This document shows positions 1-5,958 of a stretch of 5,963 nucleotides of DNA, in pieces. The DNA lies in assembly GCA_029881175.1 (NCBI GenBank), contig JAOUNC010000189.1:1-5963 (forward strand), given 5' to 3'. The DNA is from Nitrospirota bacterium. GTDB taxonomy: Bacteria; Nitrospirota; Nitrospiria; Nitrospirales; UBA8639. A program made the position numbers and the translations under genes. Position 1 is the first letter of the stretch, and every line of letters begins with the position of its first letter. The notes under the pieces were generated by a model. That model was not told the DNA's origin. It ran no database searches and saw nothing but the letters and a program-made list of their open reading frames with translations.

Positions 1-57
1 GCGCGGACAGTAGGTTAGCTCAGGATGAGCTGAACCCCAGAAGCCAGAATACCTCGT
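1..57 (+). promoter_or_regulatory. Cobalamin riboswitch, 3' part only (cut by window edge)
   Basis: Bases 41-54 (AAGCCAGAATACCT) match the conserved 3' box of cobalamin riboswitches, usually close to AAGCCxGxAxACCT, which closes the aptamer and supplies the 3' strand of P1. Just upstream is a variable-region hairpin: AGCTCA (17-22) pairs with TGAGCT (26-31), extended by GTT (14-16) with AAC (33-35) around a bulged G. The opening GCGCGGACAG fits the segment that normally follows the P7 stem. The 5' half, including the CCxCACTGTAA-type core, lies outside the window, so the full fold cannot be checked. Position upstream of btuFCD and the second riboswitch before btuB support the call. Confidence 0.82.
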
Positions 58-98
58 TTGTTCCAAGGCCAATGTTCCCTCGTGGGCTGGGGAAGTGG

Positions 99-127
99 TG
101 AGGATGAAGAATCGGGTGCAATCCTCA
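99..127 (+). promoter_or_regulatory. Predicted antiterminator hairpin of the btuFCD riboswitch
   Basis: TGAGGAT (99-105) is perfectly complementary to ATCCTCA (121-127), giving a 7-bp stem with a 15-base loop. It uses most of the 5' strand of the terminator at 120-150, so the two hairpins exclude each other. This is the usual layout of a transcriptional riboswitch expression platform. Pairing is seen in the sequence; the switching is inferred. Confidence 0.6.
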
Positions 128-159
128 AGGTTATACAAGCCTTGGGGATTTTTTATTTT
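120..159 (+). terminator. Intrinsic terminator controlled by the upstream cobalamin riboswitch
   Basis: AATCCTCAAGG (120-130) pairs with CCTTGGGGATT (140-150): 11 bp with one T-G wobble and a 9-base loop (131-139). A T-rich tract, TTTTTTATTTT (149-159), follows directly. This is a textbook rho-independent terminator. It lies about 65 bases after the riboswitch 3' box and before btuF, and an alternative hairpin at 99-127 would prevent it. With cobalamin bound, transcription should end here before btuF. It also argues that this stretch is untranslated leader, although a reading frame is open across it. Confidence 0.82.
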
Positions 160-213
160 GGCACGATTTTGGGACTTCTGGGGGAAGGTTTGTGGGCAAA
201 GGCGATACATTTT

Positions 214-250
214 CCCTTACCCTAGCCCTATCCCCTTGAAGGAGAGGGGA
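214..250 (+). repeat. Short CCCT-rich palindromic repeat
   Basis: The segment has spaced CCCT units followed by a hairpin. CCCTATCC (226-233) pairs with GGAGAGGG (241-248), with one A-G mismatch and a 7-base loop (234-240). A second register pairs TCCCCT (231-236) with AGGGGA (245-250). The pattern resembles the short intergenic palindromes (CCCT..CCCT..CCCTCTCCC, then GGGAGAGGG) scattered through many Gram-negative genomes. Only one copy is visible here, so its repeat status rests on resemblance. It sits right at the possible starts of btuF and its purine arm mimics a ribosome binding site. Confidence 0.5.
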
Positions 251-1267
251 GATGATCGTAGTCTACCTGTTCGGATTATTTTTTCTGTTATAGTTACGTG
301 CTTTTTTGCAGCCTCTTATCCAATTTCTCTCGTGTATGCTGATGAGACCGATTCTATGAGACGTCGACAACAGGGTATTTTGACGGGCATGCCGTTTATG
401 GCCAATATTGCGCCGCGTACGTTTGTTGATGATTTGGATCGTAAGCTCTATCTTGCCAAACCGCCTACACGTATTGTGTCTCTTGCTCCAAGTATTACCG
501 AGATCTTATTCGCCATCGGATTAGACGAAGAAATTGTCGGGGTGACGGATTTCTGCAATTTTCCTCCAGCAGCGCTGACCAAACCGAAAGTCGCGTATTC
601 TCAGCCAAATATAGAAGCGTTGGTAGCGCTTGAACCGCAACTGGTATTAGCTCCTCCTTCGTTCCTTCGTGCGGATTTGTTAGCGAAGTTGGAACAGCTC
701 AAAATTCCCACCTTTGTGCTGGAATCGAAAACGGTTGAAGGTATTTTGGGGCATATTCAGTTATTAGGACGAATGCTGGGCCGGTCCCCAGAGGCCAACG
801 CCTTGGCAGCGGCCATGCGCAAACAGGTCGCTTATGTGACGAGTCGCGTTGAAGGCCGGCTTCGTCCGACGTTGTTGTATGTCCTCAATTCAGAGCCGTT
901 GATTACGGTGGGTCCGGGAAGCTTTATTCATCATTTGATTGAACTGGCGGGCGGGAGAAATGCCGCCGAGCGGGCGAATGCGCCATACCCCCGGCTGACC
1001 ATGGAAGAAGTCTTGACGCAAAATCCAGACATCCTACTCTTTCCAGTAGGAGAATATGAAGGAATCCCGCAAGCTGAACAAGATCGATGGAAACGCTGGG
1101 AGACCATACGGGCCGTGCAAGAGGGAAAACTCTTTCAGGTCAATAGTGATTTGCTCAATCGTCCGGGGCCGCGCGTCATTGACGCGTTGCGGCATTTGGT
1201 CAAAGTCCTGCATCCAGATGTTGCTTTCGATGATCCTGTTGACGAACCCAGACCAGAGATTCGCTAA
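236..1267 (+). CDS. btuF: Cobalamin ABC transporter, periplasmic substrate-binding protein (BtuF-like)
   Basis: The protein captures cobalamin in the periplasm and delivers it to the BtuC/BtuD importer. It belongs to the helical-backbone binding protein family (PF01497). Numbering from TTG 236 (343 aa; E. coli BtuF is about 266), residues 1-35 form a Sec signal peptide: basic start, hydrophobic core IIFSVIVTCFF, cleavage probably after VYA before DE. No lipobox is seen. Family hallmarks are RIVSLAPSITEIL (79-91), GVTDFCNFP (102-110) and QPNIEALVALEPQLVLA (123-139). The C-terminus is a short acidic, proline-containing tail. The start is uncertain. The frame is open back to GTG 95 and ATG 104, but these lie inside the antiterminator/terminator leader. 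TTG 236 has no clear ribosome binding site. ATG 252 has an excellent one (AAGGAGAGGGGAG) but is out of frame by one base. ATG 356 would remove the signal peptide. It is first in the btuFCD operon. The family is certain; the cobalamin substrate is inferred from the riboswitches and neighbours. Confidence 0.9.
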   Translation: MKERGDDRSLPVRIIFSVIVTCFFAASYPISLVYADETDSMRRRQQGILTGMPFMANIAPRTFVDDLDRKLYLAKPPTRIVSLAPSITEILFAIGLDEEIVGVTDFCNFPPAALTKPKVAYSQPNIEALVALEPQLVLAPPSFLRADLLAKLEQLKIPTFVLESKTVEGILGHIQLLGRMLGRSPEANALAAAMRKQVAYVTSRVEGRLRPTLLYVLNSEPLITVGPGSFIHHLIELAGGRNAAERANAPYPRLTMEEVLTQNPDILLFPVGEYEGIPQAEQDRWKRWETIRAVQEGKLFQVNSDLLNRPGPRVIDALRHLVKVLHPDVAFDDPVDEPRPEIR

Positions 1268-1317
1268 ATAATCTACTGTGGCATGATCCCCAACCCTTCT
1301 TTTTTGGAAAATTGTTT

Positions 1318-2466
1318 GTGAAACAAATTCTTGACGCACCACCACTGAGCACCCCTTCGGCGGGGCGCTCGTTGGAGCCTTCAGCTAATGGCACACGTAA
1401 TGTGGCAACGGTATCGAGGCGAACATTGACGCGGAGTCGTTGGTGGCTATGGATGAGTGCCGCCTCTGTGGGGGCTGTGTTGGTCTTCGTTGCGTGTTTG
1501 GGATTTGGCACACAAAATATTTCTTATTCAACAATTATTGCTGTGATGATGGGGGCAGTGGCTGGCTCGCCTATGGAGCAGGGTTCTAGTGATCCGATTT
1601 CCGTCATCCTTCTCCAGGTCAGGATGCCTCGCGTGGTATTGGCATTTTTGGTGGGTGGCAGCTTGGCCATGGTTGGCGTGGCGTTGCAGGCTCTGTTGCG
1701 CAATCCCTTGGCCGATCCGTTCGTCATTGGGATTTCCAGCGGAGCTGCACTTGGGGCGGCGATTGCTCTTCTCTTTGGCCTTGGGATATCGGTGGGGAGT
1801 CTCTCGGCGCTGCCGGTCTGTGCCTTTGCGGGTGCGCTGTTGTCGCTCATGATCATGTACCGTATCTCTGCGGCGCAATATGGCTTTTCCGTCTATACCC
1901 TGTTGCTGGCAGGGGTTGTACTGAATGCTATTTTTTCGGCCTTCATCATGTTCCTCACCAGTATTGCTGACCCGAATCGAGCATTTGGGATGTATGCCTG
2001 GCTGATGGGCACGTTGACCGGGCCTGATTGGGCAACCTTAGGAATGTTGGTCTTGTATCTGGGAGCGGGGCTGGTCATTCTTGGTATGCATGCTCAGTCG
2101 CTGAATCTGCTGACGCTTGGTGAGGAAACCGCTCGTTCGTTGGGTGTTGAGGTGGAGCGTGTTAAAAAAATGGTGTTTCTCTCTGCGGCGCTTCTCACTG
2201 GAGCGGTGGTCAGTTTTAGCGGCATCATCGGATTTGTCGGGCTGATCATTCCGCATGCGGTGCGATTAGTGGTTTCGGCGGATCACCGTCTGTTGCTGCC
2301 AGTTGCCGGGTTGGTGGGAGGAGTGTTTTTGATGCTGGCTGATACGGTCGCCCGTACCGCATTGAGTCCCAGTGAATTTCCGGTTGGGGTGATCACGGCA
2401 TTGGTGGGTGGGCCCATCTTTTTATGGTTGTTGACGACTCGCCAAACGCAGTTGGGAATGAAATAA
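1318..2466 (+). CDS. btuC: Cobalamin ABC transporter, FecCD-family permease (BtuC-like)
   Basis: This is the inner-membrane channel subunit; a dimer should bind BtuF outside and BtuD inside. It is a PF01032 (FecCD) protein with about ten membrane helices, 382 aa from GTG 1318 (E. coli BtuC is 326). Hallmarks, numbered from GTG 1318: RMPRVVLAFLVGGSLA (102-117), ALLRNPLADPFVIG (125-138), LTLGEETARSLGVE (265-278, the cytoplasmic coupling region facing the ATPase), GFVGLIIPHAVRL (305-317) and EFPVGVITALVGGPIF (353-368). About 40 non-conserved residues precede the first helix (WWLWMSAASVGAVLVFV). GTG 1318 is preferred because GGAAA (1306-1310) lies 7 bases upstream; TTG 1312 is in frame but too close to it. 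TTG 1426, behind GAGG, would remove most of the extension and is a fair alternative. It starts 50 bases after btuF and ends 8 bases before btuD. Siderophore permeases share this fold; context points to cobalamin. Confidence 0.93.
   Translation: MKQILDAPPLSTPSAGRSLEPSANGTRNVATVSRRTLTRSRWWLWMSAASVGAVLVFVACLGFGTQNISYSTIIAVMMGAVAGSPMEQGSSDPISVILLQVRMPRVVLAFLVGGSLAMVGVALQALLRNPLADPFVIGISSGAALGAAIALLFGLGISVGSLSALPVCAFAGALLSLMIMYRISAAQYGFSVYTLLLAGVVLNAIFSAFIMFLTSIADPNRAFGMYAWLMGTLTGPDWATLGMLVLYLGAGLVILGMHAQSLNLLTLGEETARSLGVEVERVKKMVFLSAALLTGAVVSFSGIIGFVGLIIPHAVRLVVSADHRLLLPVAGLVGGVFLMLADTVARTALSPSEFPVGVITALVGGPIFLWLLTTRQTQLGMK
1347..1370 (+). other. Strong GC hairpin in the 5' end of btuC
   Basis: GAGC (1347-1350) pairs with GCTC (1367-1370) and CCCC (1352-1355) with GGGG (1362-1365). 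They are separated by one A-C mismatch, and the loop contains TTCGG, which can form a stable UUCG tetraloop. No T-tract follows, so it is not an intrinsic terminator. It falls in the poorly conserved N-terminal extension of btuC and could be an mRNA processing or stability element. Confidence 0.45.
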
Positions 2467-2474
2467 CCAATACG

Positions 2475-3299
2475 ATGAACGACCCATTCACCTCCAACGT
2501 GGCCTATTCGCTGAAAGATGTCAGCTTTTCTTATTCAAAAGGAAAACGCGCGGCATCGGAGTCCGTCTTGAAGGAACTGTCCTGCCTGATTCTTTCTGGA
2601 CGAATATTGGGAGTTCTTGGCCCGAATGGGTCTGGGAAAAGTACCTTATTGAAACTCTTGGCCAAAGTGCTTCAACCACAAACAGGCATGATTTACATAT
2701 TAGGCGAATCATTATCGGGCCTGTCCCAGTTAGACGTGGCGAAGCGAGTGGCGCTTGTGCCACAAGAAACCCTGCAAGTGTTTCCCTTTACCATTGCGGA
2801 AATGGTGTTAATGGGCCGGTCTCCTCATCATCAAGGGTGGGGAGGATGGCATTGGGAAGATTCTCACGATTGGGCAGTGGCGCAGAAGGCGATGGAAGAG
2901 CTAGATGTCGCGCATCTCGGCAATCGACTGGTGACTGAAGTGTCTGGTGGAGAACGACAGCGGGCCGTGGTTGCCAGGGCTTTGGTGCAGGAGCCGCAGA
3001 TTTTGTTGTTGGATGAACCGACGGCCTTTTTGGATCTTCATCATCAGTTGGATATTGCTCGTATCATCAAACGATTGAATCGTGATCGAGGGCTGACGGT
3101 GGTCCTGGTTTCGCACGATCTGAATTTGGCCAGCCAATACTGCGATCAAGTCTTGCTGTTGAACCATGGGCGTCTAGCAGCCATGGGGTCGCCTCAAACA
3201 GTCATTAAGCCAGAAGTCATCGAAGCGGTGTATGGATGTTCGGTGCTCGTTGATCGGCATCCGCAATCGGGGCGGCCGCGTGTGTCATTGCCGGTGTAA
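2475..3299 (+). CDS. btuD: Cobalamin ABC transporter, ATP-binding protein (BtuD-like)
   Basis: This cytoplasmic ATPase powers cobalamin import through BtuC. It is 274 aa, close to the 250-270 usual for the FepC/HmuV/BtuD group. All ABC motifs are intact: Walker A GPNGSGKST (49-57), Q-loop LVPQE with Q97, signature VSGGERQ (156-162), Walker B ILLLDEP (176-182; D180 and catalytic E181), D-loop AFLD (184-187) and switch histidine H214 in VSHD. After the Q-loop, GRSPHHQGWGGWHWEDSHDW (114-133) is the GRxPH segment typical of iron/cobalamin importer ATPases, here rich in tryptophan. ATG 2475, 8 bases after the btuC stop, is chosen. An in-frame ATG at 2424 would overlap btuC and add 17 residues that do not look conserved. 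No strong ribosome binding site is visible for either, which suggests translational coupling to btuC. By sequence alone it could serve a siderophore or heme importer; the riboswitches favour cobalamin. Confidence 0.93.
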   Translation: MNDPFTSNVAYSLKDVSFSYSKGKRAASESVLKELSCLILSGRILGVLGPNGSGKSTLLKLLAKVLQPQTGMIYILGESLSGLSQLDVAKRVALVPQETLQVFPFTIAEMVLMGRSPHHQGWGGWHWEDSHDWAVAQKAMEELDVAHLGNRLVTEVSGGERQRAVVARALVQEPQILLLDEPTAFLDLHHQLDIARIIKRLNRDRGLTVVLVSHDLNLASQYCDQVLLLNHGRLAAMGSPQTVIKPEVIEAVYGCSVLVDRHPQSGRPRVSLPV

Positions 3300-3331
3300 T
3301 TGTAATCGAAAGTCGGTGTCCATTGTTTATT

Positions 3332-3337
3332 TATCAT
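3332..3337 (+). promoter_or_regulatory. Possible -10 box of a btuB promoter
   Basis: TATCAT matches the sigma-70 -10 consensus at five of six positions. It would place transcription start near 3344, just before the riboswitch P1 strand at 3349-3357, which is where a riboswitch transcript should begin. No good -35 box is seen at the right spacing. No terminator is visible between btuD (stop 3299) and the riboswitch, so readthrough from btuFCD may also feed btuB. Confidence 0.3.
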
Positions 3338-3348
3338 TTTACAAAGGA

Positions 3349-3515
3349 GCAGGGTTTGTTTAGCGGAATTTAAACGGTTGTGATGGGGAAGCTGGTGTAA
3401 ATCCAGCACGGTGCCGCCACTGTAAGCGGGGAGTGATTCTGCAAGAGGCCATTGTGAGCGACGAACTCATGAGAAGGCGCAGAGGAGCGATAATCCGCAA
3501 GTCAGGAAACCCAGC
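3349..3515 (+). promoter_or_regulatory. Cobalamin riboswitch aptamer, complete, upstream of btuB
   Basis: All main aptamer parts can be traced. P1 pairs GGGTTT (3352-3357) with AAACCC (3507-3512), extended by GC (3349-3350) with GC (3514-3515) across an A-A mismatch. P2 pairs GCGGA (3363-3367) with TCCGC (3494-3498). The conserved GGGGAA leads into GCTGG (3391-3395) pairing with CCAGC (3403-3407) around TGTAAAT. The core CCGCCACTGTAAGCGG (3414-3429) is the classic B12 box. GGCC (3447-3450), TGAG (3455-3458), CTCA (3466-3469) and AAGGC (3474-3478) form the P7 arm. The 3' box is AAGTCAGGAAACC (3499-3511). It should bind adenosyl- or another cobalamin and repress btuB. A reading frame open across it from ATG 3433 is a chance extension. 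Confidence 0.95.
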
Positions 3516-3531
3516 AGTCGTTTCTTCCATA

Positions 3532-3555
3532 AAACCCCTTCGAGCTAAAGGGAGG
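3532..3555 (+). promoter_or_regulatory. SD-sequestering hairpin of the btuB riboswitch, with the btuB ribosome binding site
   Basis: CCCTT (3536-3540) pairs with AAGGG (3548-3552) around a 7-base loop (CGAGCTA). It covers the start of the strong ribosome binding site GGGAGG (3550-3555), which ends 6 bases before ATG 3562. No T-tract follows, so this switch should act on translation. AAACCC at 3532-3537 repeats the 3' P1 strand at 3507-3512. The 5' P1 strand GGGTTT could therefore pair with either copy, and pairing with this one would open the hairpin. Confidence 0.65.
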
Positions 3556-3561
3556 TGGAGC

Positions 3562-5703
3562 ATGTCCACGAAGTTGCTGCGTTTTATTCTTGCCCAGGTT
3601 TCTGTGTTCCTCATGTGTGTGCTGCAGTGGACTTCTGCCTATGCGGAAGAGGCTGTAGTTTTTGATGAGAGCCAGTCTTCCGTTCAACAATTATCAGAAA
3701 TTCTGGTCACCGATACCAGGTTGCCCAGTATTCAGGAAAATATTTTGGCCGTTCCGGCTAAGGTGACGGTCATTGCAGCTGAAGACATTCAGAAGTCAGG
3801 GGCAAAAACGGTTCAGGAGGCCCTTGAAAAGGCCACTGGGGTGGTGATGTATGATCAGGTGGGCAATGCCTTTGAACAACGAATTGATTTGAGGGGATAT
3901 AATGGAAATCCCGTGTCTTCTACTAGTGTTTTTGTTGATGGTGTGCGGGTGAACGAGCCGGAGTTTAATCAAATGAATTTCGATCTCATCCCTTTGGAAA
4001 CGATTGAGCGAATGGAAATTATCCCGGGAGCTTCAGCAATTTATGGGAAAAATGCCATGGGAGGAGTGATTAATATTCGCACCAAACGAGGATCTGAGCC
4101 ACGCCAGATGACGGGTGAGACTGCCTTGGGGAGCTTTGGGCGTCAGCGTTATAACCTCAATACTAGCGGTCCAGTTGGAAAGCTGGATTACTATGGGTCC
4201 TTGAGCAGAGAGCGGGAAGATGGCTATCGGGATGGGTCGGATGCCAAATTGTGGCGGGGGTTTGGAAAGGTCGGCTATCACCCCATGGATGGGACTGACC
4301 TGGCAGTTTCGTACACGTATATCAATGATCATTTGGGGCAAGCCGGTTCCCTTCCTCTGAGCTTGGCCGAGGAGGATCCCAAGGCTAATTTTACCCCAGG
4401 GGATTTCGTGGATCGGGAGAATAATTTTGTCAGGATGAATGCCCAACAGGACATTCCCGGGGGATTTACGTTCACGGGGAACGGGTTTTATCGTCGTTTA
4501 CAAGAGGAATCATTTTTGGTCAGCCAGCCATTTACGTTGGGTGGGATGAACTCCACGAGCCAGAATTTTGTTGACACGGAATCGTGGGGGGGGACGTTCC
4601 AGTTAACGCATGAGTTGGAGGTGGGGGACCTTCGGAATGTGTTGGCGGTCGGGGGAGAGGTGGCCTGGAATGATTTTAAGAATAGATTATTGTCACTTTC
4701 CGATTTTGGCCCATTTCATATCCGGAGGAAATCGGAAGAAGAGGTGACGGCACTTTTTGTTCAGGATACGCTTCATCTCTTTTCAGATGTGGTGTTAGTT
4801 GGTGGGTTTCGGTATGACAGAAATGAATTGGATTTTCGAGATCTTTTGAATTCAACAAATGATGGCAGAAAGGTGTATAACCGCATCACTCCACGCGCGG
4901 GGCTGACCTATTTTCTGGCACCACAAACCAGTGCGTATTTTAGCTATTCTCAAGGGTTTCGCGTTCCAACGAATGATGAGCTCTTTGCTCAGGGAGATTT
5001 TGGTTCCAATCCTAATTTGAAAGCGGTTCGATCGAATAATTTTGAAGTAGGGTTCAAGTCCCAAATCAGTACCTGGGGAGATTTGGCCATGGCGGTGTAT
5101 CAGTCGAACATCCGAGATGAAATCTTCTTTACTTGTCTCGCATGTGATTTCAGTCCTGGCGATGGGCAGAACCGGAATGTTCCGAAAACCAGACGGCGTG
5201 GGTTTGAGCTGACGCTTAAAGTGAAACCCAATGAGTTTGTCGATGGCGTGGTGAGCTATACCTATACCGAGGCACAATTTCGAAGTTCGTTTAACATTTC
5301 GTCTGCCCGCGTGGTGGATGTGGGTGATAGTTTCCCGCTCGTGCCGAAAAACAGGCTGAGTGTGACGGGTACGGTGCATCCAGCCAAAGGATTAAGTCTT
5401 TCGCTCAGTGGGCTGTATGTCAGCACGCAATTTTTACAGGGGGATGAAAGCAACACGCGCGATCGACTGCCTGGTTATTTCGTGTTAAACGGTCGTGTGG
5501 CCTATGAACATGCGGTGCCGGGTGGAATACTGAAAGGGTTTCTTGCGGTGAACAACTTATTGGATAACAATTACTTTACTTCCGGAATCTATGCCGCAAA
5601 TAGAATTACCGGAGGAGGTGCCATTCAAGAGTTCGTTGTGCCAGCTCCGGGTATTGGATTGTTTGGCGGGTTGAATTATCGTTTCGAGAGCTTTCCCTTC
5701 TAA
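3562..5703 (+). CDS. btuB: TonB-dependent outer-membrane cobalamin receptor (BtuB-like)
   Basis: This outer-membrane receptor should take up cobalamin or related corrinoids using TonB/ExbBD energy. It is 713 aa, longer than E. coli BtuB (about 614). Residues 1-28 are a signal peptide (basic start, LLRFILAQVSVFLMCVLQ, cleavage after AYA before EE). A TonB-box-like stretch, SEILVTDTR (45-53), precedes the plug domain (about 62-178; PF07715), which has LRGYNGN (110-116), VFVDGVRVNEP (123-133), IERMEIIPGASAIYGKNAMGGVINI (148-172). The rest is a TonB-receptor beta-barrel with SYSQGFRVPTNDELF and TRRRGFEL, ending in aromatic FESFPF, the usual outer-membrane assembly signal. C525 and C528 form a CxxC in a likely surface loop. 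ATG 3562 is chosen because of the SD GGGAGG and the signal peptide right behind it; the frame upstream is riboswitch. The barrel resembles siderophore receptors as much as classical BtuB, so the substrate call rests on the riboswitch and btuFCD. Confidence 0.9.
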   Translation: MSTKLLRFILAQVSVFLMCVLQWTSAYAEEAVVFDESQSSVQQLSEILVTDTRLPSIQENILAVPAKVTVIAAEDIQKSGAKTVQEALEKATGVVMYDQVGNAFEQRIDLRGYNGNPVSSTSVFVDGVRVNEPEFNQMNFDLIPLETIERMEIIPGASAIYGKNAMGGVINIRTKRGSEPRQMTGETALGSFGRQRYNLNTSGPVGKLDYYGSLSREREDGYRDGSDAKLWRGFGKVGYHPMDGTDLAVSYTYINDHLGQAGSLPLSLAEEDPKANFTPGDFVDRENNFVRMNAQQDIPGGFTFTGNGFYRRLQEESFLVSQPFTLGGMNSTSQNFVDTESWGGTFQLTHELEVGDLRNVLAVGGEVAWNDFKNRLLSLSDFGPFHIRRKSEEEVTALFVQDTLHLFSDVVLVGGFRYDRNELDFRDLLNSTNDGRKVYNRITPRAGLTYFLAPQTSAYFSYSQGFRVPTNDELFAQGDFGSNPNLKAVRSNNFEVGFKSQISTWGDLAMAVYQSNIRDEIFFTCLACDFSPGDGQNRNVPKTRRRGFELTLKVKPNEFVDGVVSYTYTEAQFRSSFNISSARVVDVGDSFPLVPKNRLSVTGTVHPAKGLSLSLSGLYVSTQFLQGDESNTRDRLPGYFVLNGRVAYEHAVPGGILKGFLAVNNLLDNNYFTSGIYAANRITGGGAIQEFVVPAPGIGLFGGLNYRFESFPF

Positions 5704-5958
5704 GCAGAATTGTGACCAGGTGAATTTGAGATCGTCTGTGGGAACTGATTGATTTCGTATTTACCTTTCCTTCAGCTTGCCAGGGTGAAGGCTAGTTTTC
5801 CAGTTATCTCAGGCTTCTCCAGGTTTTTGAACAGGCCGTAAGGAAATATATGTGATTATTTGATCTGAATTGGATGAAATCCGTTAAACATGGATTGAAT
5901 GACTCTTGTAGATGGAATGGGTTAATCTTTCAGATTGTAGATTGAGGAGAGGACTGTT
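5704..5958. other. Intergenic region after btuB
   Basis: The 255 bases hold no convincing gene on either strand. They contain the weak terminator candidate at 5769-5799, an AT-rich part around 5840-5900 that may carry the promoter of the next gene (TTGATC, then GTTAAA 17 bases later, a poor match), and a short tandem AGATTG pair just before the next ribosome binding site. No riboswitch box was found. Confidence 0.5.
5769..5799 (+). terminator. Weak intrinsic terminator candidate after btuB
   Basis: CCTTCA (5769-5774) is perfectly complementary to TGAAGG (5786-5791), with an 11-base loop. Only a short TTTT run follows at 5796-5799, after CTAG. The stem is short and the T-tract poor, so this is a candidate rather than a firm call. 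Its place 65 bases after the btuB stop fits. Confidence 0.3.

Noticed and set aside
356..358. ATG 356 as the btuF start
   Set aside because: It would remove the hydrophobic signal peptide that a periplasmic binding protein needs, and it has no ribosome binding site.
1034..1511. Open frames on both strands over the end of btuF and start of btuC
   Set aside because: They are out-of-frame shadows of two clear genes, with no recognisable domain or ribosome binding site of their own.
3359..3549. Long-range pairing TTTAGC (3359-3364) with GCTAAA (3544-3549) as a kissing interaction
   Set aside because: It overlaps the better-supported P2 strand GCGGA (3363-3367). The expected loop of the aptamer (TGTAAAT) shows no complementarity to CGAGCTA, so I treat the match as chance.
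3433..3561. 43-residue N-terminal extension of the TonB receptor frame
   Set aside because: It runs through the core, P7 arm and 3' box of the cobalamin riboswitch. The signal peptide and SD both point to ATG 3562.
4852..5379. 175-codon reverse-strand frame inside btuB
   Set aside because: It lies fully antisense to the beta-barrel coding sequence. The translation is low-complexity and resembles no family.
5811..5841. CAGGTTTTTGAACAGGCC as a possible mobile-element end or repeat
   Set aside because: No partner inverted repeat, target duplication or transposase is present in the window.
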